The position numbers and the translations under genes were made by a program. A stretch of DNA of 9,521 nt, from contig VGPQ01000032.1 in NCBI GenBank assembly GCA_016882555.1, positions 1 through 9,521 of the forward strand, given 5' to 3'. The stretch comes from Cyanobacteria bacterium M_surface_7_m2_040. Lineage in GTDB: Bacteria; Cyanobacteriota; Cyanobacteriia; PCC-6307; Cyanobiaceae. Within the stretch, counting starts at the first letter, position 1. Every line of letters starts with the position of its first letter. The notes beneath the pieces were generated by a model. The model was not told the DNA's origin, did not search any database, and saw only the letters and a program-made list of their open reading frames with translations. Positions 1 through 5,847 of this stretch are shown here, piece after piece.

Positions 1-294
1 GCTGAGGAAAGAAGACGAGCAGCTGAAGAGAGACAACGAGCGGCGGAAGATCGCGCACGAGCAGCGGATGAAGCAGCTGAGGAGCGAATCCTTGCGAGTG
101 AGGAGCGAAACCGAGCAGATCAAGAGCGATATCGAGCAGATCGAGAAAGAGAACGCGCGGCTCGCCGAGCTCAACGCCAAGCTGAGTGCAATCTCGTCCA
201 GCTCCGCCACCAGCTCGACCCCTCCCCCCTCAACGCCAGGCGAGTTCGAGACCTGATTTCGCTCTTGGAGGAGTACGGCGGAATGGCTTCGTGA
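1..294 (+). CDS. Small coiled-coil protein, paralog copy A (5' end outside window)
   Basis: This is the 3' part of a gene of unknown function, open from base 1 in frame 1 and ending at TGA 292-294 (97 residues visible). The visible N-terminal two thirds are almost only Ala, Arg and Glu in a coiled-coil-like pattern. The last 35 residues carry the family tail NARRVRDLISLLEEYGG. The frame is decided by comparison with copy C (4310-4744): over the last ~40 codons the two differ mainly at third positions (ctc/ctt, gtc/gtt, gtt/gtg, tcg/tcc, tac/tat), and the tail is preserved in the protein. The +1 frame (68-256) is a shadow without that tail. Bases 3-22 are identical to 4573-4592. A membrane segment like that of copy C is expected upstream but is not visible. 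I do not recognise the family; a structural or membrane-tethered role is only an inference. Confidence 0.7.
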   Translation, partial: AEERRRAAEERQRAAEDRARAADEAAEERILASEERNRADQERYRADRERERAARRAQRQAECNLVQLRHQLDPSPLNARRVRDLISLLEEYGGMAS

Positions 295-359
295 GCGCCG
301 CTGACGGCTGGTTGCTGCTGCAGACCGTTGCCCGCAAACGGGCGGAGTGCGCTCTGTAG
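291..359 (+). pseudogene. Short C-terminal fragment ending ARKRAECAL, or a 22-residue ORF
   Basis: A GTG at 291 overlaps the copy A stop codon (GTGA) and opens a 22-codon frame ending at TAG 357-359, reading ...GWLLLQTVARKRAECAL. Its end closely resembles the end of another open stretch at about 1690-1812 (GAWLAPQIAARKRADCGV), with 15 identical bases, 329-343 and 1782-1796. Two unrelated non-coding stretches would not be expected to share both the protein end and the stop position. I therefore read it as the C-terminal scrap of an unrecognised gene. Translation as a real 22-residue peptide coupled to copy A is possible but unsupported. Confidence 0.35.
329..343 (+). repeat. 15-base exact repeat, copy 1 of 2 (hairpin GCCCG-CAAA-CGGGC)
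   Basis: TGCCCGCAAACGGGC is identical at 1782-1796, and similarity extends on both sides. It contains a 5-bp inverted repeat with a CAAA loop and no following T-run, so it is a poor terminator. In both places it is read as part of ARKRA at the end of an open frame, so shared ancestry of coding tails explains it better than a mobile-element end. Confidence 0.6.
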
Positions 360-491
360 GGCTGCAGGCCGTGCGGAGCCTGGTGCGGCCGTGGGTTGTT
401 GGCTGTGCAGGGGCCAGGGCTATTCCCGGGCTGCAGTTGCTCACGCCTCCGAGCGGAGTTCGTTCCGTCTCACGACAAGCGAAACCCCAAT

Positions 492-988
492 GGCGACTTC
501 ACCAACTTCATGGACGGCCTCGATGGCCTGGTGGCCGGCTGCATGGTGGTGGCCATCGCCGCTCCCTGGCCATTGCCCTCGCTGCGCCCTGGCCCCTCTG
601 GGCCCTGGTGGGCGCCCTGCTCGGTTTCCTGCTCTGGAACTGGAGCCCCGCCAAGGTGTTCATGGGTGATGTAGGCAGCACCTTCCTGGGCGCGGTGTTC
701 GCCGGCCTGGTGCTCCAGGCCCCCACTTGGCCCGAAGCCCTCGGCCTGCTGCTGGTTGCCACCCCCCTGCTCGGTGACGCCTGCCTCTGCGTGCCCCGCC
801 GCCTGCTCGCCGGCCAGCGCGTGTTTCAGGCCCACCGCTTGCACCTCTTCCAACGCCTGCACCAGGCCGGCTGGCCCCACGCCCGCGTCTCCAGCCTCTA
901 CATCGCCGCCACCGCCCTGCTGGCTGCAGCCCTGCTGCTCGGCGGCTGGCCCTGGGTGGTGGGTTTGGCTGTTGCGGAGCTGTGCTAG
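492..988 (+). pseudogene. WecA/WbpL-type polyprenyl-phosphate sugar-1-phosphate transferase, truncated and frameshifted
   Basis: Intact members are multi-pass membrane enzymes that move a HexNAc-1-phosphate (or 6-deoxy relative) from UDP to undecaprenyl phosphate, starting O-antigen or glycan assembly. Seen here: NFMDGLDG (504-527, frame 0), the hallmark motif of the MraY/WecA superfamily. A shift near 555-575 then moves to frame 2, which continues FLLWNWSPAKVFMGDVGST (family motif at 659-682), a HRLHLFQRL loop, and two hydrophobic helices to TAG 986-988. About the first half of a normal protein is missing, including the region with the conserved Asp pair, and nothing before ~490 resembles it. 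Truncation plus frameshift make activity very unlikely. A WbpL-like gene next to a WbpM-like gene is a familiar O-antigen arrangement, so this is probably the former initiating transferase of the locus. Subfamily assignment is uncertain. Confidence 0.75.
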
Positions 989-1040
989 GGGTTTGGCTGG
1001 ATCAGCGCGTGGCGGTGCCCTTTGCTGTGGCGTCCCAGAG

Positions 1041-1630
1041 CTGAAGCCACACCGCTGGTTGTTCCTTGGAGCCGGTGGCCACGGTCGCTCCGTTGCTGAT
1101 GCCATCCTCGCTCAGGGTGATGCCCTGCTCGTATTTCTTGACGACAGCCGTCCCGCCGGTGAGCTCGTGGCCGGCGTACCGGTGATCGGAGCTCTGTCTC
1201 TCGCCCAGGAGTTCAAGGCCCTGCCATGGTGTGAAGGGAAGCCGGCACCTGATCGCTGCGTGGTGGCCATTGGCATCCCGCCCTCCGCCAGCGCTGGCAG
1301 CAGGTGCTCGATGCCTCAGGCGCTCGCCTTGGTGTGGTGGTTCATCCCCGTGCCTACGTGAGTCCATCGGCTCAGCTCGCTCCCGGTTGCATGGTGTTGG
1401 CCGGTGCTGTGGTCAACGCCGATGCCCAGCTTGAGAGGGAGGTGCTCGTGAACAGCGGCGCCGTGGTCGACCACGACGCGCTCTGCGGCCCTTACAGCCA
1501 ACTGGGTGTGAACGCCGCCATGGCGGGCGAGGTGCTCGGATGTGGTGAGGGCTGCTTTGCGGAGCTGGATTTGACACCACGCGCTACGGATCTGAGTGAG
1601 GTCGTCATCTGCGCTGGCTTCTCAGGCTGA
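1041..1630 (+). pseudogene. PglD/NeuD-type sugar O/N-acetyltransferase, frameshifted
   Basis: Functional relatives acetylate the 4-amino group of UDP-4-amino-4,6-dideoxy-HexNAc using acetyl-CoA. The N-terminal UDP-binding domain is read in frame 0 (KPHRWLFLGAGGHGRSVADA, with GAGGHGR at 1068-1088, then LDDSRPAGELVAGVPVIG). At about 1275-1290 the frame must change by one base to give ALRQRWQQVLDASGARLGVVVHP and the left-handed beta-helix repeats. These include NSGAVVDHD (1451-1477), which contains the His that is the catalytic base in Campylobacter PglD. A second shift is likely near 1558: frame 2 gives CFAEL, while frame 1 gives the expected GAG turn but stops at 1597-1599. The frame-2 reading ends at 1628-1630, short of the usual last coils. 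No convincing start codon precedes 1041. I read this as a decaying gene; a sequencing error could explain one shift but hardly all. Confidence 0.75.
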
Positions 1631-1689
1631 TCCGCTGGCCTGCTGTCCTGCTGATCCGCTGCCCGAGCAGTTCGCCACCTCCCGGCCCC

Positions 1690-1812
1690 AGCGAGCACCG
1701 CAAGCTCCTCCGCGACGCCCTGCGCCTCGCTCTCTGGCGATCCACTGGCAGCACCGGCGCTTGGCTTGCGCCCCAGATCGCTGCCCGCAAACGGGCCGAT
1801 TGTGGGGTGTAG
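1690..1812 (+). pseudogene. Unrecognised C-terminal fragment (…TGAWLAPQIAARKRADCGV)
   Basis: Frame 1 is open from 1600 to TAG 1810-1812. From about 1690 it reads like real protein: basic helix-like SEHRKLLRDALRLALWR, then STGSTGAWLAP, then the RKRADCGV end. No start codon with a plausible ribosome binding site is visible, and the frame is closed upstream at 1597-1599, so it is probably the tail of a lost gene. The end matches the short fragment at 291-359. I do not recognise the parent family. The stretch 1631-1690 before it and 1813-1836 after it show nothing else. Confidence 0.35.
1782..1796 (+). repeat. 15-base exact repeat, copy 2 of 2
   Basis: Second copy of TGCCCGCAAACGGGC (first at 329-343), here inside the fragment ending at 1812. 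The two copies lie about 1.45 kb apart in the same orientation, one just after copy A and the other just before copy B of the coiled-coil gene family. Confidence 0.6.
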
Positions 1813-1836
1813 GCCTGGCAGTGCCCGGGCGGGTTA

Positions 1837-1877
1837 CCGTGATTTCACGGATGCTCCGATAGTGCGTCCGTACTATC
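1837..1877. promoter_or_regulatory. Two adjacent operator-like dyads
   Basis: CCGTGA-TT-TCACGG (1837-1850) has perfect 6-bp arms. Seven bases later GATAGTGCGTCCGTACTATC (1858-1877) is symmetric at 16 of its 20 positions, with perfect GATAGT/ACTATC arms. They sit directly upstream of copy B (from 1884) and no T-run follows, so they look like binding sites for a dimeric repressor rather than a terminator. No repressor gene is next to them. They could be left over from a deleted regulatory or toxin-antitoxin module. Confidence 0.4.
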
Positions 1878-1883
1878 CTGTGT

Positions 1884-2265
1884 TTGGGGTTTGGGCCGGC
1901 TACGGTGGTTTTGGGATTTGACCGTCAAGGCTGGATCACGTTTTTCGCCTCTCTGCTCCTTGCCCTGATCACGATGTTGACCAATGACGCCCATGTCGAT
2001 CTCCTTGGAGCCGCTTCCGTCGATCTACCGCAGAAAGCAGGAATTCCTTGCATCGCTGCCGCCGTGGCGACGGCCATAGAGCAATAAGTTGGCATCCAAC
2101 GATCGACATCGACGTGGAGCGCTACGCGATCGAGCAGAGGATACAACGGCTCGAGCGCTTCGAGCGGGAGCGCTTGTCTGGTTCGATCCCACCCCCTTCC
2201 ACAGGAGATTCCTCCAGTTGATCACCACCGACCTCGCTGATCTAGCTGGTGGATCGCCCTTGTGA
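1884..2265 (+). pseudogene. Small membrane/coiled-coil protein, paralog copy B, frameshifted
   Basis: This is a second member of the family of copies A and C. From TTG 1884 it reads MGFGPATVVLGFDRQGWIT and a hydrophobic segment (FFASLLLALITML), close to copy C, until TAA 2085-2087. Three stretches pin the alignment to copy C: 1911-1940 equals 4331-4360, 2035-2058 equals 4455-4478, and 2089-2106 equals 4511-4528. The offset changes from 2420 to 2422 between the second and third, so copy B lacks two bases just where its frame breaks. Downstream in the shifted frame the protein continues LASNDRHRRGALRDRAED... to FDPTPFHRRFLQLITTDLADLAGG and TGA 2263-2265, a divergent form of the family C-terminus. 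The coiled-coil section is much shorter than in A. Either it is a pseudogene or only a 67-residue membrane peptide is made. Confidence 0.65.
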
Positions 2266-2364
2266 CCCAGTCCTTCAACGCTATCGAAAGCGGCACTCGG
2301 CGACGCTTATCCCATTGCTGGGAGCCTCCTTCAGGGGCGCTATCCCAATGATGAGCTCATCGGT

Positions 2365-4275
2365 ATGCAGTTGAGACCATTTCTGCTTCGCCGCCGCCTG
2401 ATGGCCCTGCCGCCGTTGAGTCGGCGGCTGCTGCTGGGCACCATCGATATGCTGTTCATTCCGCTGGCGATCTGGCTCAGCTTCTGGCTGCGCACAACTG
2501 AACCCCTCAGCGACTGGTTGCTGCGCACGTTGTGGCTGTTCCCCGCCACCTGGTCGGTCGCACTCAGCATCTATGCCTTCACGGGCCAATACCGCGGCCT
2601 CACCCGTTATGTGAGCAGCGCAGCCATCTATGCGGTGGTCCTGCGCAATGCCGTTTCGGTGGTGCTGGTGGCGTTGCTGGGCACCCAGCTGCCGGTGCAG
2701 ATGCCCCCCCACAGCCTCTGGCCCTTGCTCTGGCTGCTGCTCACCGTGCTCACCGGTGGTGTGCGCTTTGCCCTGCGTGACCTGCTGCTGCAGGCCAGCA
2801 AGGCCCCCAGCCGTCGCCGCACCCGCGTGGTCATTTATGGCGCAGGTGCTGCTGGCGCCCAGTTGGCCGTGGCCCTGCGCCTGGCCAGCAGCCACACCGT
2901 GGTGGCCGTGCTTGACGACAACCCTGCCCTGTGGCGTCGTGAGCTCGACAATTTGCCGATTTTGCCGCCCCAGCGCCTCGGTGGCCTGATTGAACAGCAA
3001 CAGATCGAGCAAGTGCTGCTGGCGATCCCCTCGCTCAGTCGCCGCCGTCGCCGCCAGATCGTTGAATCGATCCAGCAGCTGGGCATTCCTGTGCTGCAGG
3101 TGCCGGCGATCGAAGAGATCGCCAGCGGCCGCGCCCGCATCACCGCGTTGCGGCCCATTGCCATTGAAGAGCTGCTGGGTCGCGATGCGGTGCCCCCCGA
3201 CCCCGCCCTGCTGGGGCCAGGGGTGGCCGGGGCTGTGGTGTGTGTCACCGGTGCCGGCGGCTCGATCGGCAGTGAGCTGTGCCGGCAGATCCTCAAGCTG
3301 GGGCCCCAGGCTCTGGTGCTGCTTGAGAGCAGCGAGCCAGCGCTGTATGCCATCCATCAGGAACTGCAGCGGCAGCGTCCTGATGGGGTGCCGCTGGTGC
3401 CGGTGCTGGGCAGTGCCGCCGAGGCGGCACTGGTGCAGCAGGTGTTTTCCGCCCACGGGGTGCAGGTCGTGTTTCACGCCGCCGCCTACAAGCACGTGCC
3501 GCTGGTAGAGGCCAACCCCCTGGCCGGCCTGGCCAACAACGTGGGCGCTACCCGCGCCGTGTGCAGCGCCGCCGCCCGCGCCGGCCTGCGCCAGGTGGTG
3601 CTGATCTCCACCGACAAGGCCGTGCGCCCCACCAACGTGATGGGTGCCAGCAAGCGCGTGGCCGAGCTGGTGGTGCAGGCCCATGCCCAGCAGGCCAACC
3701 AGCAGGGCCTGCCCACCCGCTTTGCCATGGTGCGCTTTGGCAATGTGCTGGGCTCCTCAGGCTCGGTGGTGCCCCTGTTTCGCCAGCAGATCGCTGCTGG
3801 CGGGCCGATCACCCTGACCCATCCGCAGATCATCCGCTACTTCATGACCATCCCCGAGGCGGCCCAGCTGGTGCTGCAGGCGGCGGTGCTGGCCGAAGGC
3901 GGTGATCTGTTTTTGCTCGACATGGGCGAGCCGGTGCGCATCATCGACCTGGCCCGGCAGATGATCCAGCTCAGTGGCCTGACCCTGCGCGACGAGCACA
4001 ACCCCGACGGCGACATCGCCATTGAGTGCACGGGCCTGCGCCCCGGCGAAAAGCTCTACGAAGAACTGCTGATCGAAGCCGACTCCCAACCCACAACCCA
4101 CCCCCTCATCTACCGCGCCCGCGAAGCCGCCCTGCCACCCGAAGCCCTGTGGCCCCAGCTCGATGCCCTCGAGGCTGCCCTCAGCACTCGGGATGAGCCC
4201 GCGGCCCTTGAGCTGCTGGCCCAGCTGGTGCCCGAGTGGCAGCGGGGGCAGCCAGAGGGTGTTGGGGAGGCCTGA
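2365..4275 (+). CDS. Membrane nucleotide-sugar 4,6-dehydratase, PglF/WbpM/CapD family
   Basis: The 636-residue product matches the long FlaA1/WbpM/PglF class, which converts UDP-GlcNAc to UDP-4-keto-6-deoxy-GlcNAc at the inner face of the membrane. Seen: four hydrophobic segments in residues ~20-132, a first nucleotide-binding fold with YGAGAAG (158-164), the linker IEELLGRD (267-274), then the catalytic short-chain dehydrogenase domain with TGAGGSIGSEL (295-305). The active-site stretch STDKAVRPTNVMGASK has Thr416, Asp417, Lys418, Met426 and Lys430. Met in place of the usual Tyr is the signature of this class, and the Thr-Asp-Lys...Met spacing equals that of PglF. The ending contains GLRPGEKLYEELL, also typical. 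ATG 2365 has no clear Shine-Dalgarno; ATG 2401 (Met13) is an alternative. Sugar specificity cannot be read from sequence. It lies between coiled-coil copies B and C, and its likely PglD and WbpL partners upstream are broken. Confidence 0.95.
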   Translation: MQLRPFLLRRRLMALPPLSRRLLLGTIDMLFIPLAIWLSFWLRTTEPLSDWLLRTLWLFPATWSVALSIYAFTGQYRGLTRYVSSAAIYAVVLRNAVSVVLVALLGTQLPVQMPPHSLWPLLWLLLTVLTGGVRFALRDLLLQASKAPSRRRTRVVIYGAGAAGAQLAVALRLASSHTVVAVLDDNPALWRRELDNLPILPPQRLGGLIEQQQIEQVLLAIPSLSRRRRRQIVESIQQLGIPVLQVPAIEEIASGRARITALRPIAIEELLGRDAVPPDPALLGPGVAGAVVCVTGAGGSIGSELCRQILKLGPQALVLLESSEPALYAIHQELQRQRPDGVPLVPVLGSAAEAALVQQVFSAHGVQVVFHAAAYKHVPLVEANPLAGLANNVGATRAVCSAAARAGLRQVVLISTDKAVRPTNVMGASKRVAELVVQAHAQQANQQGLPTRFAMVRFGNVLGSSGSVVPLFRQQIAAGGPITLTHPQIIRYFMTIPEAAQLVLQAAVLAEGGDLFLLDMGEPVRIIDLARQMIQLSGLTLRDEHNPDGDIAIECTGLRPGEKLYEELLIEADSQPTTHPLIYRAREAALPPEALWPQLDALEAALSTRDEPAALELLAQLVPEWQRGQPEGVGEA

Positions 4276-4309
4276 AAATTAGTACAGGTGTATTGTTTTC
4301 CGTAGGCGG

Positions 4310-4744
4310 TTGGGGCTGGCTACGGTGGTGTTGGGATTTGACCGTCAAGGCTGGATCACGGTTTTTGCCGCCCTGCTCCTCGCCTTGATCACCCTGCTCA
4401 CGAGTTACAGCCATGTCGACGTCCTGGGAGCCGCTTCCTTCGATTTACCGCAGCAAGCAGGAATTCCTTGCATCGCTGTCGCCCTGGCGACGGCTGTTGC
4501 AGAAGCTCAATTGGCATCCAACGATCGATATAAGCGTTCAGCAGTACGCAATCGAGCAGAGGATTCTGCAAATGAGGAAAGAAGACGAGCAGATGAGGAA
4601 AGAGGACGAGCGGCTCGCCGAGCTCAACAGCAAGCTCGATGCAATCTTGTTCAGCTCAGACACCAGCTCGAACCAAACGAGGTCAACGCCAGGCGAGTGC
4701 GAGACGTGATTTCCCTGCTTGAGGAGTATGGCGGATCGGTCTGA
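4310..4744 (+). CDS. Small membrane/coiled-coil protein, paralog copy C (intact)
   Basis: A 144-residue protein of unknown function and the only apparently complete family member here. Order of parts: conserved ATVVLGFDRQGWIT, a membrane segment (about residues 15-31), a second mildly hydrophobic stretch (50-68), an Arg/Glu/Ala coiled coil (80-112), then CNLVQLRHQL and the tail NARRVRDVISLLEEYGG (127-142). Second codon positions are conserved against copy B in the membrane part, and differences from copy A in the tail are mostly synonymous; together these select this frame over the overlapping +1 frame at 4413-4709. The start is uncertain: TTG 4310 follows AGGCGG too closely for a good spacing, and GTG 4322 or 4325 also fit. 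It begins 34 bases after the dehydratase gene and may be cotranscribed. A membrane-anchored scaffold or length-control helper for glycan assembly is conceivable but unproven. Confidence 0.65.
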   Translation: MGLATVVLGFDRQGWITVFAALLLALITLLTSYSHVDVLGAASFDLPQQAGIPCIAVALATAVAEAQLASNDRYKRSAVRNRAEDSANEERRRADEERGRAARRAQQQARCNLVQLRHQLEPNEVNARRVRDVISLLEEYGGSV

Positions 4745-4831
4745 GTTGCCCCTACCCCAGCTAATCGCCCTTGGGGGGAGGAAGGTGCTCTGACAACGCT
4801 TGCAAGTTTTGGCTGTTTTGGCCCTTGTGAG

Positions 4832-4847
4832 ACACCATATGTGGTGT
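4832..4847. repeat. Palindrome ACACCA-TATG-TGGTGT, left of mazEF
   Basis: Perfect 6-bp arms around a 4-base centre, 20 bases beyond the mazF stop. The same arms recur at 5632-5647 exactly 800 bases away, and the bases to the right are also alike (TGCGTGA here, TTCGTAA there). The two sites bracket the toxin-antitoxin pair. Role unknown: an operator, a recombination site or a cassette boundary would all fit. Confidence 0.5.
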
Positions 4848-4867
4848 TGCGTGAAGAGCCGCTGGGT

Positions 4868-5206
4868 CTACGGATCGCTCAGCAAGGCAGCCACCAGTTG
4901 CAACACCTTTTCGACCACCGCCATTGGTGCTGCACCAATCAGCTCGGCCTGGCGACTGCGCCAATCCAGGCTGCGCAGCTGATCCGCCAGCACCACCCCC
5001 TGCACTGAGCAACCATCGGGCAACCCCACTTCAAACGGATATCCCTTCACCCTGCTTGTGATGGGGCACGCCAAAGCCAGGCCCGCCTTGCTGTTGTACG
5101 CCGATGGCGATACCACCAGTGCCGGGCGGCGTCCAGCCTGTTCGCGCCCACTCTGCGGCGTGAAGCTGAGCCAGATCAGGTCTCCGCGCTCAGGTGCTCT
5201 CACCAC
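4868..5206 (-). CDS. mazF: MazF/PemK-type mRNA interferase toxin
   Basis: A 112-residue toxin that, by family, cleaves single-stranded mRNA at short recognition sequences and is held inactive by MazE. Seen: GDLIWLSF (8-15), QAGRRPALVVSP (23-34), CPITS (47-51), KGYPFEV (54-60), LADQLRSLDWRSR (73-85), in the same order and spacing as E. coli MazF. Arg27 and Thr50 align with the catalytic Arg and Thr of characterised MazF proteins, so it should be active. The start is one of two consecutive GTG codons (5206 or 5203). The gene begins inside the end of mazE (7-base overlap), so translation is probably coupled. It points against the surrounding sugar genes and fills the gap between the dehydratase/coiled-coil pair and the wbp operon, consistent with insertion as a module. 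Confidence 0.93.
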   Translation of the reverse strand: MVRAPERGDLIWLSFTPQSGREQAGRRPALVVSPSAYNSKAGLALACPITSRVKGYPFEVGLPDGCSVQGVVLADQLRSLDWRSRQAELIGAAPMAVVEKVLQLVAALLSDP

Positions 5207-5436
5207 ACCTCAGCGCCGCTGGCCTCACCCCACTCGGTTTCGCCGTGCTGGTTGTCGGCTGTGATGTTTGCGATCAGCGCCTCAAGACGGATGGCCTTGG
5301 CGGGCCTGGCGTGCAGGGCGCCTGACTCCACCTTCACCTCCATCTCGCTGCCGGCGCCAACGCCCAGCTCGGCGGCGTAAGCCTTGGGGATCCTCAGCCC
5401 CAGGCTGTTGCCCCAAGCCTGCACCCTCACTTTCAT
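5200..5436 (-). CDS. mazE: MazE-type antitoxin
   Basis: A 78-residue antitoxin and transcriptional autorepressor. Residues 1-46 form an AbrB/MazE swapped-hairpin DNA-binding domain (MKVRVQAWGNSLGLRIPKAY, then AELGVGAGSEMEVKVESG). Residues 50-78 (LEALIANITADNQHGETEW...GAEVW) are the acidic, Trp-containing tail that wraps the toxin in this family. ATG 5436 was chosen although the frame is open back to 5571: it has the canonical MazE beginning and a good AAGGA ribosome binding site five bases upstream. It overlaps mazF, which follows it. The likely promoter lies in the ~60 bases above 5436, but I could not pick convincing hexamers. Confidence 0.93.
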   Translation of the reverse strand: MKVRVQAWGNSLGLRIPKAYAAELGVGAGSEMEVKVESGALHARPAKAIRLEALIANITADNQHGETEWGEASGAEVW

Positions 5437-5441
5437 GGCAG

Positions 5442-5446
5442 TCCTT
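5442..5446 (-). promoter_or_regulatory. Ribosome binding site of mazE
   Basis: AAGGA on the minus strand, five bases before ATG 5436. It supports that start over any upstream start in the same open frame. Confidence 0.6.
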
Positions 5447-5590
5447 CTCGTATAGCCAAAGTTTATCCGCCGTTCTTGCGTTCTGGTGCCTCCTGGTCGA
5501 TGTCGATTCCGAACCCACCGCCCACCTACCGAATACCCTGCTGAGACAGGACAACTAGGCCGTTTCAGCACTTGATTTGACCGCTAAGTT

Positions 5591-5620
5591 TTGCCTTGAT
5601 GATGCGTTTGTGCGCATAAA
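5591..5620 (+). promoter_or_regulatory. Weak candidate sigma-70 promoter for the wbp unit
   Basis: TTGCCT (5591-5596) and CATAAA (5615-5620) are separated by 18 bases; each matches the consensus at four of six positions. It faces wbpD and sits just upstream of palindrome 5632-5647, which would then lie at the start of the transcript. Such matches are common by chance. Confidence 0.2.
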
Positions 5621-5631
5621 AGCATTTGCGT

Positions 5632-5647
5632 ACACCAGATCTGGTGT
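5632..5647. repeat. Perfect 16-bp palindrome ACACCAGATCTGGTGT, right of mazEF
   Basis: A fully symmetric 16-mer whose arms equal those of the site at 4832-4847. It lies 195 bases before the mazE start and 215 before wbpD. A homodimeric DNA-binding protein could occupy both copies, or the pair may mark the ends of the inserted mazEF segment. Confidence 0.55.
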
Positions 5648-5716
5648 TTCGTAACCCCGAAATTGGCCCCTTAGCAAGAGGGTGTCTCAAGGGCGCTCCC
5701 CCGAGCCCAGTCGTCA

Positions 5717-5780
5717 GCCTGCGTTTACTACGCTCCAGCCCTTGGGCTTTGCAATGCTGCTCGCCTGGCTGAACGCAGGT
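5717..5780. other. Long stem-loop in the wbpD leader
   Basis: CCTGCGTT (5718-5725) pairs with AACGCAGG (5772-5779). G-U closures and one more A-U pair bring the stem to 11 pairs (5717-5727 with 5770-5780). The 42-base loop contains its own hairpin AGCCC-TT-GGGCT (5737-5748). No T-run follows, so it is not an obvious terminator. It may be a leader RNA structure or the remnant of an inserted element. Confidence 0.4.
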
Positions 5781-5812
5781 CCTTGAAGGTGGAGCAGGAT
5801 TGGGAGAGGGCT

Positions 5813-5847
5813 CTGGATTGAGAACTGAACTGGATTGAGAACTGAAC
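5813..5847 (+). repeat. 17-base tandem duplication
   Basis: The unit CTGGATTGAGAACTGAA occurs twice head to tail without mismatch (5813-5829 and 5830-5846), followed by the first base of a third unit. It ends 3 bases before GTG 5851 and 15 before ATG 5863 of wbpD. Replication slippage here would change the distance between any upstream signal and the wbpD start. Confidence 0.85.

Noticed and set aside
68..256. 62-residue open frame in copy A and its relative at 4413-4709 (98 residues), both ending STPGE-ET
   Set aside because: Both overlap the A/C coding frame by +1. Between the copies, most differences in the tail are synonymous in the other frame, which also holds the conserved RRVRDxISLLEEYGG end. 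These frames stop before that end, and in copy B the equivalent frame stops after 28 codons.
470..1105. 211-codon minus-strand open frame over the WecA remnant
   Set aside because: Low-complexity antisense product; plus-strand frames show clear family motifs.
2281..3684. 467-codon minus-strand open frame opposite the dehydratase gene
   Set aside because: His/Gln/Gly-rich low-complexity translation without domains, typical of the antisense of a GC-rich gene; the plus strand carries all conserved motifs.
5737..5748. Hairpin AGCCC-TT-GGGCT as an intrinsic terminator
   Set aside because: Only a 5-bp stem and no following T-run; it is better seen as part of the larger stem-loop.
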